The translations under genes were made by a program, and so were the position numbers. Source: Desulfobacter vibrioformis DSM 8776 (GTDB lineage Bacteria > Desulfobacterota > Desulfobacteria > Desulfobacterales > Desulfobacteraceae). From it: DNA of 64,000 bases. Within the stretch, counting starts at the first letter, position 1, and every line of letters starts with the position of its first letter. The notes under the pieces are model-generated. The model had not been told where the DNA came from. It worked only from the letters and a program-made list of their open reading frames with translations, and did not search any database. Positions 9,422-18,879 of the stretch are shown one piece after another. The stretch covers positions 62,001 through 126,000 of the forward strand of contig NZ_JQKJ01000012.1 of NCBI RefSeq assembly GCF_000745975.1, read 5' to 3'.

Positions 9422-9919
9422 ATGGATTTAATGAATGCAGCAAAAATCAGCGGCACGGCCCTTGCGGCCCATCGTATGAAACTGAATGTTATTGCTGAAA
9501 ACCTGGCCAATGTGGATACCACCAGAAGCGAAGACGGCGGACCCTATCGCAGAAAAATGGTGGTATTTAAAGGCGATAATATCGACTCCTTTGAAAGCGT
9601 GGTGCAACAGAAAATTCGAAAAGAGCAGTCCGGCAATATTGAATTATCTGCCATTGAGTTTGAGGATGAGAAAAAGCCGGATAACGGTACGGGTGTCAGG
9701 GTAGATCAGATTGTCAGGTCCCAGGAGGATTTTCACCTGGTGTACAACCCTGCCCATCCCGATGCAGATCCGGATACAGGCTATGTGAAGATGCCCAACG
9801 TGGACCATTTAACTGAAGTTGCAGACATGATGGTGGCCCGTCGAAGCTATGAGGCCAGTGTTACAGCGCTGTCCACCACAAAGAATATGGTCAGCAAAGC
9901 CCTTGAGATAGGCAAGTGA
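9422..9919 (+). CDS. flgC: Flagellar basal-body rod protein FlgC
   Basis: 165 residues. It has the rod-family N-terminus with the motif NVIAENLANVDTTRSEDG and the FlgC-typical YRRKMVVF segment. The C-terminal MMVARRSYEASVTALSTTKNMVSKALEIG is diagnostic for proximal rod proteins. The length is slightly above the enterobacterial form. It is translated 3 bp after flgB and 25 bp before fliE, in one operon. Confidence 0.95.
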   Translation: MDLMNAAKISGTALAAHRMKLNVIAENLANVDTTRSEDGGPYRRKMVVFKGDNIDSFESVVQQKIRKEQSGNIELSAIEFEDEKKPDNGTGVRVDQIVRSQEDFHLVYNPAHPDADPDTGYVKMPNVDHLTEVADMMVARRSYEASVTALSTTKNMVSKALEIGK

Positions 9920-9944
9920 TTTTTTTAGGGAAAGGATTGGATAA

Positions 9945-10241
9945 ATGGATGAGATAAATGCAGCAGTTCCTGGCAAACTCTCCTTGTACCGGGAACCTAT
10001 GGCGGACCGGGTAGCCAAGCGACGCCCTGAATTCATGGAACGTCTGGAATCAGCCATTCTGGAGGTTAATAATGATCAGCATGTGGCAGATGATTCTGTT
10101 GAGGCTGTCATTGAAGGCAACCTCGGTATTCATGAAGGCATGATGGCGTTAAGCCGTGCCTCCACCTCCCTTAAAGTGCTGGCACAGGTCCGGAACAAGG
10201 CCATGAGTGCCTATCAAGAAATTATGCGTATGCAGGTATAA
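9945..10241 (+). CDS. fliE: Flagellar hook-basal body protein FliE
   Basis: 98 residues, the usual size of FliE. The C-terminal half (EGNLGIHEGMMALSRASTSLKVLAQVRNKAMSAYQEIMRMQV) matches the conserved helix that links the MS ring to the rod. FliE is the adaptor between FliF and the proximal rod and is needed for export of later rod proteins. It sits between flgC and fliF as expected. The N-terminal part is poorly conserved, as in other FliE proteins. Confidence 0.93.
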   Translation: MDEINAAVPGKLSLYREPMADRVAKRRPEFMERLESAILEVNNDQHVADDSVEAVIEGNLGIHEGMMALSRASTSLKVLAQVRNKAMSAYQEIMRMQV

Positions 10242-10267
10242 TCCCTCGCAGAGCAGGAGCCGCGTAA

Positions 10268-11983
10268 ATGAATCCCGTAATTGAAAAAATCATTACCACG
10301 TTCAAAGAGATGAGTATGGTCCGTAAAGCCCTTTTAGGCGGACTGGCCCTGGTGGTGGCAGCAGGGTTTATCACCATGTTTTTCTGGGCCAACAAAACCT
10401 CTTATAAAGTTGCGTATTCAGGGTTGAGCCAGGAAGATGCCGCTGCTGTGGTGGACATGCTTAAATCTTCCAAGACGCCCTATCGCCTGACCGGTGACGG
10501 GACCACTATTCTGGTGCCGGATGCCATGGTGTATGATATCCGGCTGACCATGGCCAAGGAAGGTATTCCCAAAGGCAGCGGGGTTGGATACGAGATTTTT
10601 GATAAAAGCGAGTTCGGTACCACCGAATTTGTTCAGAAAATCAATAAAAAGCGTGCGCTTCAGGGGGAGCTGGCACGCACGATTGCCGCATTTGAGGCTG
10701 TCAAGGATGCCAAGGTCATGATTGTGCTGCCCAAGGAGTCGGTTTTTGTGGAGGAGACCAAACAGCCTTCGGCATCCATTCTGCTGGAACTGGTCGCTGA
10801 TCTCAAGAAAGACGAAGTGGCTGCTATTGCACATCTGGTGGCTTCTTCCATCCAGGATTTGACCCCAAAACTGGTCACCATTGTGGATACTGCCGGCCGG
10901 ATTCTGTTTGAGGGCAAGTCCGAAGAAGAGCAGGCCCTTATTGATGCAGGCAATCTGGCAGATGCCCAGTATCAGTATAAAGTGCGGTTTGAAGAGAACC
11001 TGACGCACAGGATTCAGACCATGCTTGAGCGCATCGTGGGCACGGACAAAGCCATTGTCCGGGTTACCTCGGAAATGGATTTTTCCAAACACAGCATGAA
11101 TGAAGAAATTTATGATCCGTTTGAGCGGGGCGGGGAATTTATCCGCAGCCGGAAAAACAAGGCTGAAAAGGTGGTCCAGCTTAATGAGACGATCGGTATC
11201 CCGTCATCGGTCAACCCCATCACAGATGAAAACCAGACCGGCAATCAAGACCGGGAGCGGATCAATAAGAGTGATGATACCGTTAATTACGAAATCAGCC
11301 GGCGGGTCAGAGAAACCCAGAAACCCATGGCTGAGCTCACAAGGCTTTCAGTCGCAGCCGTGATTGACGGTAAATATGAGTTCCAGGCAGATGACAAGGG
11401 CAACACCAAACGGGTGTATATGCCCAGATCTGCCGAGGAGATGAAGCAATTTCAAAGTATTGTAAGCAGGGCCATGGGATATAATGAGGAACGCAACGAC
11501 CAGATTTCCATGGAGTGCTTTCCCTTTGCCTCCATCGGCGACATGCAGGGAACCCAGGAAGAACTTACAGGCTGGCGCATGGTCCAGAAGGAATACGGAC
11601 GTCTCATTGCCAATTTACTGCTGGTATTTGTATTGTTCCTGTTCATCATCCGGCCTATCATAAAAACCGTTCGCGACATCAAGGTTACGGTGGAACAGGA
11701 GACCCTGCCCTCACCGGAAGAACTTGCCCAGCTTGAGGGAGAGGAGAAGAAACCTGTATTTATTGAGATGAATGCGGAGCAGCAGCGTGAATTCTTTGAG
11801 ATGATGACCGAAGAGCAGAAGGAAGAGTTCATTGCGAAAATGACCAAAGCAGAGCGGAATGCATACCTGGCCAATATGAGTGACCAGGACAGGGCCCGGT
11901 ATTATGCGGAAAACGACCTGTTAAAGGCTGTGAATATCATCAAGGGATGGCTCGGTGAAGTAAATGAAGAGGAGGAGGAATAA
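10268..11983 (+). CDS. fliF: Flagellar MS-ring protein FliF
   Basis: 571 residues. Two membrane segments bracket the periplasmic part: about 22-43 (LLGGLALVVAAGFITMFFWANK) and about 437-460 (LIANLLLVFVLFLFIIRPI). The ring-building domains lie between (for example SGLSQEDAAAVVDML and SGVGYEIFDKSEFGTTEF). The cytoplasmic tail is acidic and charged and should bind FliG. FliF forms the membrane ring on which the basal body assembles. The stop at 11981-11983 lies 4 bp before the chosen fliG start. Confidence 0.96.
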   Translation: MNPVIEKIITTFKEMSMVRKALLGGLALVVAAGFITMFFWANKTSYKVAYSGLSQEDAAAVVDMLKSSKTPYRLTGDGTTILVPDAMVYDIRLTMAKEGIPKGSGVGYEIFDKSEFGTTEFVQKINKKRALQGELARTIAAFEAVKDAKVMIVLPKESVFVEETKQPSASILLELVADLKKDEVAAIAHLVASSIQDLTPKLVTIVDTAGRILFEGKSEEEQALIDAGNLADAQYQYKVRFEENLTHRIQTMLERIVGTDKAIVRVTSEMDFSKHSMNEEIYDPFERGGEFIRSRKNKAEKVVQLNETIGIPSSVNPITDENQTGNQDRERINKSDDTVNYEISRRVRETQKPMAELTRLSVAAVIDGKYEFQADDKGNTKRVYMPRSAEEMKQFQSIVSRAMGYNEERNDQISMECFPFASIGDMQGTQEELTGWRMVQKEYGRLIANLLLVFVLFLFIIRPIIKTVRDIKVTVEQETLPSPEELAQLEGEEKKPVFIEMNAEQQREFFEMMTEEQKEEFIAKMTKAERNAYLANMSDQDRARYYAENDLLKAVNIIKGWLGEVNEEEEE

Positions 11984-11987
11984 TTCC

Positions 11988-13001
11988 ATGCCAAAGGCGC
12001 TTGATCCGGAAAATCTAAACGGTTGTCAAAAGGCTGCAGTATTTCTCATGTACATGGGGGAAGAATATACAACCCAGGTATTTTTAAAAATGAAGGAACA
12101 GGAGATTGCTGACATTGCCTTTGAAATGTCCAAGGTTGACCAGATTACACCAGCCATGCTCAAGGTTGTGTGTGCTGATTTCAATGTCAAATTTGAGGGT
12201 GAGTCCAAAATCGTTGTTGAAGGGGACTCCTTTATTAAGAATGTGGTAAACAAAACACTAAAGGACAAGGACGCCAAAGCCATTCTGGACGACCTGGAAA
12301 AGAAGAAACAGGACAAACCTTTTATATGGAGCCGGAATGTGAATGTGAACACGTTGTCTACATATATTGAAGGTGAACATCCCCAGACCATAGCGATGAT
12401 CCTGGCCCATATGCCTGCAGAAATTTCTTCGGAAATCATGATGCATTTAGCGGACGAACTTAAAGGCGATATTGCCATGAGAATTGCCCGTCTGGGTCAG
12501 ATTTCCGAGGATGTTGTCCGTGATGTGGACAAGGCCCTGAGATACGAACTCAGCGGCGCTGTGGGACCTGGAGGCAAAGCAGGCGGTCTGGAAGTCCTGG
12601 TGGATATCATTAATGGTGTGGATAAATCCACCGAAGATGCGGTTATGGAATATGTTGAGGAAGATGATGCAGACATGGCCAATGAGATCCGCAAACTCAT
12701 GTTTGTATTTGAGGATTTGACCAGCGTTGATGATACGGCCATGAGAGAAATCCTCAAGAAGGTTGAAGGCCAGCAGCTCACTTACGCATTGAAGACCGCA
12801 ACCGAAGAGATGAAAGCCAAGATTTTTGCCAACCTGTCCCAGCGGGCAGGTGAAATGCTCAAAGACGATCTGGATGCCATGGGGCCTGTCCGCCTGGCAG
12901 AGGTTGAAGAGGCCCAGCAGGCCGTGGTCAGGGCTGCCAAAGAGCTTGAGGCCGACGGTACCATAACCCTGGGCAAAGGAAAGGATGATATCCTTGTCTG
13001 A
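11988..13001 (+). CDS. fliG: Flagellar motor switch protein FliG
   Basis: 337 residues from ATG at 11988, preceded by GAGGAGGAGGAA at the end of fliF; a longer reading from 11964 inside fliF is unlikely. The middle domain has the EHPQTIAMILAHM motif and the C-terminal domain carries the charged stator-contact helix region (DDTAMREILKKVEGQQLTYAL). FliG couples stator torque to the C-ring and sets rotation direction together with CheY-P. The 3' end overlaps fliH. Confidence 0.96.
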   Translation: MPKALDPENLNGCQKAAVFLMYMGEEYTTQVFLKMKEQEIADIAFEMSKVDQITPAMLKVVCADFNVKFEGESKIVVEGDSFIKNVVNKTLKDKDAKAILDDLEKKKQDKPFIWSRNVNVNTLSTYIEGEHPQTIAMILAHMPAEISSEIMMHLADELKGDIAMRIARLGQISEDVVRDVDKALRYELSGAVGPGGKAGGLEVLVDIINGVDKSTEDAVMEYVEEDDADMANEIRKLMFVFEDLTSVDDTAMREILKKVEGQQLTYALKTATEEMKAKIFANLSQRAGEMLKDDLDAMGPVRLAEVEEAQQAVVRAAKELEADGTITLGKGKDDILV

Positions 13002-14013
13002 CCAAAAGAAACATAAGGACCTGCAGCCATCTTCGGCGGATGATGGATTCAAGGCCATAGATGTGAGTTCCCTTGATAGTTTTGATAACGAGGTGTCACT
13101 TAAAAGGCCGGATACCCAGCCTGATTTTGACCGGTTTAAGCTTTTGTTTGATCCCCTGGAAATCCAAAAGGAGGAAGGCGGATTTGAGGCTGTTTATAAA
13201 GTGACCAAACAACTTAAAGAGGAGTTGTTCGAGCCTTTGATCCAGGGTGTGGATGAGCCCGATGTAAAAAAGGATGTCTCTGCCCCTTTAGAGGATGTTC
13301 AGGGTGAAGATGTGCCCGAAGAGGAGGGGCCCACGCCGGAAGAACAGGGCTTTGCCAAAGGGTATGAACTGGGTATGGCCCAGGGCCTTGAAAAAGGGCA
13401 GGCAGACGGCCATGCCAAGGGATATGAAGAGGGGCAGAAAAAAGGCCGGGAACAGGGATTTAAACAGGGGGAGTCCGACGGGTTTGCCAAAGGTGAGGCC
13501 GAAGGTTTTGAAAAGGGCCTGGAACAGGGGCGTGATGCCGGAAAACAGGAGATTATACAGGAAATGGCGCAGGTTCTGGATCCGTTCCGGCAGGTACTGG
13601 AAACCGCAGATCAGATGCTGGAAAACATGCTGGCACGATACGAAAGTCAGCTGGTGGAGCTTGTCTGTCAGATTGCCGGAAAAGTCGTGATGGCCAAACT
13701 TGACTCAGACGATGCTGTGATCAGGGACACAATTCTGGATGCGTTGTCCCAGCTTGCCTCCCCGGAGGAAATTACCCTGAGTGTGGCCGAAGAAGACTAT
13801 GAATATGTGGAAATGATTAAGGAGACCTTTTTTGAGTCTGTACGCTCCCTGGCGCATATTACAGTCAATACGGACGCCATGATTCCCAAGGGGGGGTGTC
13901 GCATTGAAAGTGCCGGGGCCACCATTGCCACAGACCCCGAATCCAAACTTAAGGCGGTTTACGACGCCATTGCCCAGGCTAAGACCCGGGCTGAGACCCA
14001 GGCTGAGATATGA
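12985..14013 (+). CDS. fliH: Flagellar assembly protein FliH with long GxxxG repeat tract
   Basis: 342 residues; ATG at 12985 overlaps the fliG end by 17 bp, TTG at 12994 is an alternative. An acidic N-terminal region (1-125) is followed by a run of GxxxG-type repeats at about 125-185 (GFAKGYELGMAQGLEKGQAD and onward), a hallmark of FliH. The C-terminal FliH/HrpE domain then follows. FliH forms a stalk with the FliI ATPase and regulates it, similar to the peripheral stalk of F-type ATPase. The long acidic N-terminus is larger than in enterobacteria. Confidence 0.93.
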   Translation: MISLSDQKKHKDLQPSSADDGFKAIDVSSLDSFDNEVSLKRPDTQPDFDRFKLLFDPLEIQKEEGGFEAVYKVTKQLKEELFEPLIQGVDEPDVKKDVSAPLEDVQGEDVPEEEGPTPEEQGFAKGYELGMAQGLEKGQADGHAKGYEEGQKKGREQGFKQGESDGFAKGEAEGFEKGLEQGRDAGKQEIIQEMAQVLDPFRQVLETADQMLENMLARYESQLVELVCQIAGKVVMAKLDSDDAVIRDTILDALSQLASPEEITLSVAEEDYEYVEMIKETFFESVRSLAHITVNTDAMIPKGGCRIESAGATIATDPESKLKAVYDAIAQAKTRAETQAEI

Positions 14014-15377
14014 TGAACGATATTTTTGAAAAAATAGATTTCAGCGTTTATGCCCGGGCTGTGGAAGATGTCCGGACCGTGACGCCCGAAGGCCGGGTGT
14101 CCCAGGTGATCGGGCTGATTGTCGAAGGGGACAGCCTAGGCCTTGGCGTGGGCGGTGTGTGTCGCATTATCAATAACCGTGGGAAAGCAGTGATGGCTGA
14201 AGTGGTGGGATTCCGGAAAGAAAAAGCGCTGTTCATGCCCTTTGGTGAAATTCGGGGAATCAGCATGGGAAGCCGGATTGTGCCGGTGGCCTCTTCCCCC
14301 ATGGTGCCGGTGGGCGATGACATGCTTGGACGTGTGTTGGACGGCATGGGAAATCCCATTGATAATAAGGGGCCGATAATCGGTTCGACTTCCTATTACC
14401 TGTATGGAAAACCCCTGGGGCCTCTGCAACGGAAAATGATCAAAGAACCCCTTGATGTCGGCATCGGGGCCATTAACTCCATGATTCCCCTGGGCCGGGG
14501 ACAGCGGGTGGCCATCATGGCCGGCTCCGGCGTGGGAAAAAGTGTGCTCATGGGCATGATGACCAAACATACTGCTGCGGATGTGGTGGTAATCGGGCTT
14601 ATTGGGGAGCGGGGCCGGGAAGTTAAGGATTTTGTGGAGGAAACCCTGGGAGAAGAGGGACTCAAGCGGGCTGTCCTCGTTGCGGCGACATCGGATTCCC
14701 CGCCGTTGACCCGTATGCGGGGCGCCTATCTGGCTACCACCATTGCCGAGTACTTCAGGGATCAGGGAAAAGATGTGCTGCTCATGCTGGATTCCATTAC
14801 CCGGTTTGCCATGTCCTCCAGGGATGTGGGCCTGGCTGCCGGTGAGCCGCCGACCACCAGAGGATATACGCCCTCATTTTTTGTCCAGATTCCCATTCTT
14901 TTAGAACGTCCCGGCGTCCTTGAAAGCGGCGGTTCAATCACCGGAATTTACACGGTTCTGGTGGAAGGCGATGACATGAACGACCCGGTGGGGGATACGG
15001 TACGTTCCATAACGGACGGACATATTGTTTTATCCAGGGATCTTGCCAATCGCGGGCACTACCCGGCCATTGATGTCATGGCCAGTGTTTCCAGGGTCAT
15101 GCGGGATGTCAGCAAACCCGACCACATGGCCCTGCGGGACAAAGCCGTCAAGATCATGGCCGCATATCGGAATGCAGAGGACATGATCTCCATCGGTGCA
15201 TATGTGGACGGGTCAGACCCCAGTGTGGACCAGGCCAAGAAACTGATGCCCGGAATCAACCAGATGCTGCGCCAGAGCATTGGCAAGAAAATGGATATGC
15301 CGGCCAGTGTGGCTGGCTTGAAAAAGGCGCTGGAAATTAAGGATGCGCCGGCTGGACCCCAAAAAAGGCAGGCCTAA
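14010..15377 (+). CDS. fliI: Flagellum-specific export ATPase FliI
   Basis: 455 residues; the ATG overlaps the fliH stop (ATGATGA). Walker A GSGVGKS lies at about 172-178, with the FliI-typical EPLDVGIGAINSMIPLGRGQR just before it. Walker B (VLLMLDSITRFAMSSRDVGLA) and the GYTPSFFVQIP segment are intact. The enzyme hydrolyses ATP to drive or prime export of rod, hook and filament proteins. All catalytic features are present and the length is standard. Confidence 0.97.
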   Translation: MMNDIFEKIDFSVYARAVEDVRTVTPEGRVSQVIGLIVEGDSLGLGVGGVCRIINNRGKAVMAEVVGFRKEKALFMPFGEIRGISMGSRIVPVASSPMVPVGDDMLGRVLDGMGNPIDNKGPIIGSTSYYLYGKPLGPLQRKMIKEPLDVGIGAINSMIPLGRGQRVAIMAGSGVGKSVLMGMMTKHTAADVVVIGLIGERGREVKDFVEETLGEEGLKRAVLVAATSDSPPLTRMRGAYLATTIAEYFRDQGKDVLLMLDSITRFAMSSRDVGLAAGEPPTTRGYTPSFFVQIPILLERPGVLESGGSITGIYTVLVEGDDMNDPVGDTVRSITDGHIVLSRDLANRGHYPAIDVMASVSRVMRDVSKPDHMALRDKAVKIMAAYRNAEDMISIGAYVDGSDPSVDQAKKLMPGINQMLRQSIGKKMDMPASVAGLKKALEIKDAPAGPQKRQA

Positions 15378-15380
15378 TCC

Positions 15381-15839
15381 ATGAAAAAATTTAAATTCAG
15401 ACTGCAAAGCCTTTTAAAGTACAAGCGCCATCTTGAGCAGGTTGCCAAGCAGGAAATGGCCCGGGGTGTGGCCGACATCCTGGCCTGTGAACAGCGTATA
15501 ACAGGGCTGGAAAATGACAAAATATCTGCGGCTGACCAGCTTGAATCCCTGGTGGAAAAAGGGATGGGTGCAGGCCAGTTCAACAGGTACAGGCAGTTTA
15601 TTACTGCAGTTGACCAGATGATCATAGTTGAACGTACCAGAAAAACCGAACTTGAAAAAATTCTGGAAAAAAAGCGGGATGCGCTGAAACAAAAAACCAT
15701 TGAGAAAAAATCTCTGGAGCGTCTGCAGGAAAAACAGGTCCGGGAATATACCCATGAAATGATGCGGGAAGAGCAAAAGAGCCTGGATGAAGTAGCATCC
15801 TTGAGAACAGCCAGGGAGGTAAATAATGAACGCATTTAA
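15381..15839 (+). CDS. fliJ: Flagellar export protein FliJ
   Basis: 152 residues, almost entirely charged coiled coil, beginning MKKFKFRLQSLLKYKRHLEQ, the conserved FliJ start. FliJ inserts into the FliI hexamer like the gamma subunit of F1 and escorts chaperones. It starts 3 bp after fliI and overlaps the following motE-like gene by 14 bp. Identification rests on the N-terminal motif plus position, since the coiled coil itself is poorly conserved. Confidence 0.9.
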   Translation: MKKFKFRLQSLLKYKRHLEQVAKQEMARGVADILACEQRITGLENDKISAADQLESLVEKGMGAGQFNRYRQFITAVDQMIIVERTRKTELEKILEKKRDALKQKTIEKKSLERLQEKQVREYTHEMMREEQKSLDEVASLRTAREVNNERI

Positions 15840-16473
15840 ACGCTGGATAGCCGGCTTTTTGGTCAGTGTGCTTTGGGTAACGGGAGCCTTTGTTGGTGTC
15901 TCATATATCCATTCGGGGCAGCCGGCACTGGTTTTGGCGGAAGACAAGGATACTCAGCCGAAAAAAAATAAATCGGAAACAGCACCGGCTGACGGTGAAA
16001 AGGGAGGAGGCGGTCCTGCCCCCTGTCCGGAATGCCCCGAGTGCCCTGATCCTGCCAAGGTCGTTCTCCAGGGTCTTGAAGATAAGAAACAAGCCGTGGC
16101 CGAGGCCAGTGAAAAACTGGCCAGGGAAAAAAAGGAGCTGGAAACCTATGAAGCCCAGATTGATGAGAAACTGGCGTCTCTGACGGCCCTGAAAAAACAG
16201 ATTGAAGAAGATATAGCCCGGCTTGAAAATAAGAAAACCGCCAAAGAAAGGGACGAAGCCGCCGCATTTGAAGTAAAAATGAACCGGTTGGTGAAAATGT
16301 ATACCAGCATGAAACCTAAAGCCGCTGCAGAAATTGTCAATAAGATGGAACTTTCTGTTGCCTATGAAATATTTTTGAGAATGCGCGAGGTTTCCGCCTC
16401 TCAGATCCTGGCCTTTGTGGAGTACGAAAAGGCCGCAAAAATCAGCGAACGTCTGGCCTTTAAAAAACGCTGA
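15826..16473 (+). CDS. MotE-like protein (MgtE N-terminal-type domain, flagellar)
   Basis: 215 residues. One N-terminal membrane segment (about 8-30) is followed by a low-complexity linker with the unusual run CPECPECPDP near residue 66, a long coiled coil (about 78-145) and a C-terminal MgtE_N-like helical domain (MNRLVKMYTSMKPKAAAEIVNKM...). The same layout is found in MotE, a periplasmic chaperone of the stator protein MotC, and in flagellar proteins encoded after fliJ. Overlap with fliJ ties it to the operon. The clustered Cys residues could form disulfides or bind metal; that is inference. Confidence 0.75.
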   Translation: MNAFKRWIAGFLVSVLWVTGAFVGVSYIHSGQPALVLAEDKDTQPKKNKSETAPADGEKGGGGPAPCPECPECPDPAKVVLQGLEDKKQAVAEASEKLAREKKELETYEAQIDEKLASLTALKKQIEEDIARLENKKTAKERDEAAAFEVKMNRLVKMYTSMKPKAAAEIVNKMELSVAYEIFLRMREVSASQILAFVEYEKAAKISERLAFKKR

Positions 16474-16493
16474 TTCGGATATTTTTTTTCCAA

Positions 16494-16515
16494 CCCGGCA
16501 CCCAATTGGGCCGGG
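16494..16515. terminator. Hairpin after the flagellar run
   Basis: Nested inverted repeat: outer arms CCCGG/CCGGG enclose the palindrome CCCAATTGGG. It lies 20 bp after the motE-like stop. There is no downstream T-tract on the plus strand (A-rich sequence follows), so it is at best a weak or factor-assisted terminator. Confidence 0.35.
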
Positions 16516-16599
16516 GGGCTGAAAAAGAAAAAAAGACCGGCCCACAAGACAAGTAGACGGGCTATTTTATTTTGATCATGCTTAGATAAGGAGGAGAAA

Positions 16600-16788
16600 A
16601 TGGGAAATATTCTGGTTGGACTGATTGTGGCAGCAGCCCTGTTTTACTTAGTAAAAAGAATGATCAATGTTTTTAAAGGACAGTCCTCGTGCAGTTGTGA
16701 CTGTGACGGATGCACGCCCTGCACGCAGAAGAACGGCTGCAGCAGCCCAGAAGACGATTCAGACAGCAACCGGTTGATCAGAAAATAA
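16600..16788 (+). CDS. Small Cys-rich single-pass membrane protein (FeoB-associated type)
   Basis: 62 residues with a good ribosome site (AAGGAGGAGAAA). One N-terminal membrane helix (GNILVGLIVAAALFYLVKRM) is followed by a cytoplasmic Cys-rich tail with seven Cys (CSCDCDGCTPC...C). This matches the layout of small 'FeoB-associated Cys-rich' membrane proteins, which usually follow ferrous iron transporter genes. No feoA/feoB is present here. Metal binding by the tail is likely; the function is unknown. Confidence 0.6.
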   Translation: MGNILVGLIVAAALFYLVKRMINVFKGQSSCSCDCDGCTPCTQKNGCSSPEDDSDSNRLIRK

Positions 16789-16802
16789 TTCGGAAGCGAA
16801 CA

Positions 16803-17435
16803 ATGGATACCCAAGGTGCTTTGGCTGCAAAAATATACGATCCAATACTCTATTTTGCCCTGAAAAACATCCGGCAGAATATCATTCGTCTGATTCCGGA
16901 CCATGACGCACGCATTCTGGATTTGTGCTGCGGGACCGGCGATCAGCTGAAAAAATTGTCAGACGCAGGTTTCAGCAATTTAACAGGTATGGATCTATCC
17001 ACAGAAATGCTCAAAGTCGCCCGGAAAGGCAATAAAATTGCAAATCTGCTGGAATGTGATGTGCAACACACAGGACTGCCTGGTGCAAGTTTCGACATCA
17101 TCATCATTTCCCTTGCAGTTCATGAAAAATCTGCCCAGATGCAAAACAATATGCTGGCCGAGGCAAAGCGTCTGTTGGCGCCGGACGGGCAACTCATTCT
17201 AGTGGATTTTTCTTTGGATGACCAGGCCAGGATGATCAGCAAAATCGCTGCCACCACAATTGAACGCCTGGCTGGTGAAGCGCATTATCGAAATTTTAAA
17301 GCTTATGTAAACAAAGGCGGGATGGTCCCTCTTATTCAAGACCGTTTTAAAATACGGCAACAGATCAGGCATGCCCAGGGCGTGATCAGCATCTGGATCG
17401 TTACGGCACGACAACGATCGTTTGTGCCTATCTAA
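16803..17435 (+). CDS. Class I SAM-dependent methyltransferase
   Basis: 210 residues from ATG at 16803, which has GGAAG upstream; an in-frame start further upstream would overlap the Cys-rich gene. The SAM-binding motif ILDLCCGTGDQ is at about residues 39-49, followed by LTGMDLSTEML (acidic residue for the ribose) and IIIISLAVHE. The fold is of the UbiE/Methyltransf_11 type. The substrate cannot be told. The 3' end overlaps the convergent MFS gene by 8 bp. Confidence 0.82.
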   Translation: MDTQGALAAKIYDPILYFALKNIRQNIIRLIPDHDARILDLCCGTGDQLKKLSDAGFSNLTGMDLSTEMLKVARKGNKIANLLECDVQHTGLPGASFDIIIISLAVHEKSAQMQNNMLAEAKRLLAPDGQLILVDFSLDDQARMISKIAATTIERLAGEAHYRNFKAYVNKGGMVPLIQDRFKIRQQIRHAQGVISIWIVTARQRSFVPI

Positions 17436-18714
17436 GCACCTGCTTATTCCGTCCGATTGACCAGAACATAACCAGGATAGATAGGGCCAGTAATAATACG
17501 CCCAGGACAAAGACGCCTGTGAACCCGATGCCCTGGTATAACCAGATACCGAACACCGGTGCAATCATTGCCCGAACCCCCACCATGCTCAGATGGATCG
17601 ATTGGTATGCGGCGGCATCATCGTCGCTGCAAAAATATGCTGAACCGATATTCCATAAGAGCGACATGCTTGCTGCAAACAATCCGCTCCAGGCAAACGC
17701 GGCAACCACCAGGTAATAAAAGCGATACGCGCCAACGTCCCAATAGTAGGGAAAGTACTCACTGAGTCCTAGGAAAAACAGATGCATGAGCAAGGTCAGG
17801 AATGTGAATGCGGCAAATTTGCGTGGTTCTATCCGGCCGATGAGATTGCCGAAAAACGGCAGCAGAAGAATGGCTATGACGTTATACGAATTTTTGTAAA
17901 AGGCAATACTGGTATAATTCAACTTCAGTTGTTCAACCAGAAAAATCGTGATAACCGATGCCGTGAGCATAAACGAAAACCCGTAAATCATAAACCCCAC
18001 TTCAAAATCACGATAAGGTTTGTTGGACGTTATAATTGCCTTCATATCTCTTAATGATTTGCCAAGCGAGGAAATCACGGGAAGGACCGGTTCCCCAGTC
18101 TGAAGGTAGTCCTCCTTGACAGCGCCTGACAGCAGAAACAGGGAGATGATTCCCAGGATTCCCATGGCAGGATAAACATAAACAAACGAAAAGGGATTGT
18201 TGTCAAGCATCCACCCAAAAACAAATGTCGTGATCATCATTACAATTTTACTGGTCATGGTGGCATAACTGTAAAATGTCCCAAAATGGGAATGGCTGTA
18301 ATTATTTTTTAGAATGCTGTTGATGATCGGATAAACAATGGGCATGGACAGATAATAAAACACAAAGATCAGCAGAAAAAAATAATGATAGGACACCATG
18401 GCTTCATCCGGAAGCATATTTCTGGGGAAAAACAAGATCAGAAGCAGAGGGGTCCGGGTGATCAATGCTGTTCCTTTAAGGATATGTTTCTTTTTGAATC
18501 TTTTTACCAGTTCATGGATGACAACCGAAAAAATGAACACGATGATGCTGGCCTGGAAAAGAAGGGCCAGTTGCATCTCTGTTCCCCGAAGGCTTTTTAT
18601 AAACACAAACTCGTTAAGGACCACAACACCGGCCAGAATGCCTTCGATGGTCGAATACACAAGGTGGAGCCCAAATACTTTTTTCTCATTTGTGCTCAGA
18701 TCAATACGATTCAA
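17428..18714 (-). CDS. MFS-family transporter
   Basis: 428 residues from a TTG start preceded by AGGGG at suitable distance. About twelve hydrophobic segments are visible, with a basic loop after the second (ELVKRFKKKHIL) as in major facilitator carriers, and a large central loop near residues 200-220. There is no antiporter signature I can assign to a substrate. Gene order (next to a methyltransferase, convergent) does not indicate the cargo. Confidence 0.72.
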   Translation of the reverse strand: MNRIDLSTNEKKVFGLHLVYSTIEGILAGVVVLNEFVFIKSLRGTEMQLALLFQASIIVFIFSVVIHELVKRFKKKHILKGTALITRTPLLLILFFPRNMLPDEAMVSYHYFFLLIFVFYYLSMPIVYPIINSILKNNYSHSHFGTFYSYATMTSKIVMMITTFVFGWMLDNNPFSFVYVYPAMGILGIISLFLLSGAVKEDYLQTGEPVLPVISSLGKSLRDMKAIITSNKPYRDFEVGFMIYGFSFMLTASVITIFLVEQLKLNYTSIAFYKNSYNVIAILLLPFFGNLIGRIEPRKFAAFTFLTLLMHLFFLGLSEYFPYYWDVGAYRFYYLVVAAFAWSGLFAASMSLLWNIGSAYFCSDDDAAAYQSIHLSMVGVRAMIAPVFGIWLYQGIGFTGVFVLGVLLLALSILVMFWSIGRNKQVLR

Positions 18715-18787
18715 TTTCTGACCCCTGTGTGTTTTCCATTGCTGGATGCGACCCTGTTGAAGCCCTGCTTTAAACGATAAAATAATT

Positions 18788-18817
18788 AAAGGCAGGGTAA
18801 ATAATGCCCCGCCTTTT
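18788..18817 (-). terminator. Rho-independent terminator after hbd
   Basis: Inverted repeat AAAGGCAGGG / CCCCGCCTTT (one mismatch) with an 8-base loop. On the minus strand it lies about 60 bp after the hbd stop and is followed by TTTAATTATTTT, so it should end the hbd transcript before the MFS gene. Confidence 0.65.
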
Positions 18818-18879
18818 CCTTGTAATCTCTGCTGTTTTTTGCCGCGTCATGCCGTATCCGGATGCCGCAGAACCGGATT

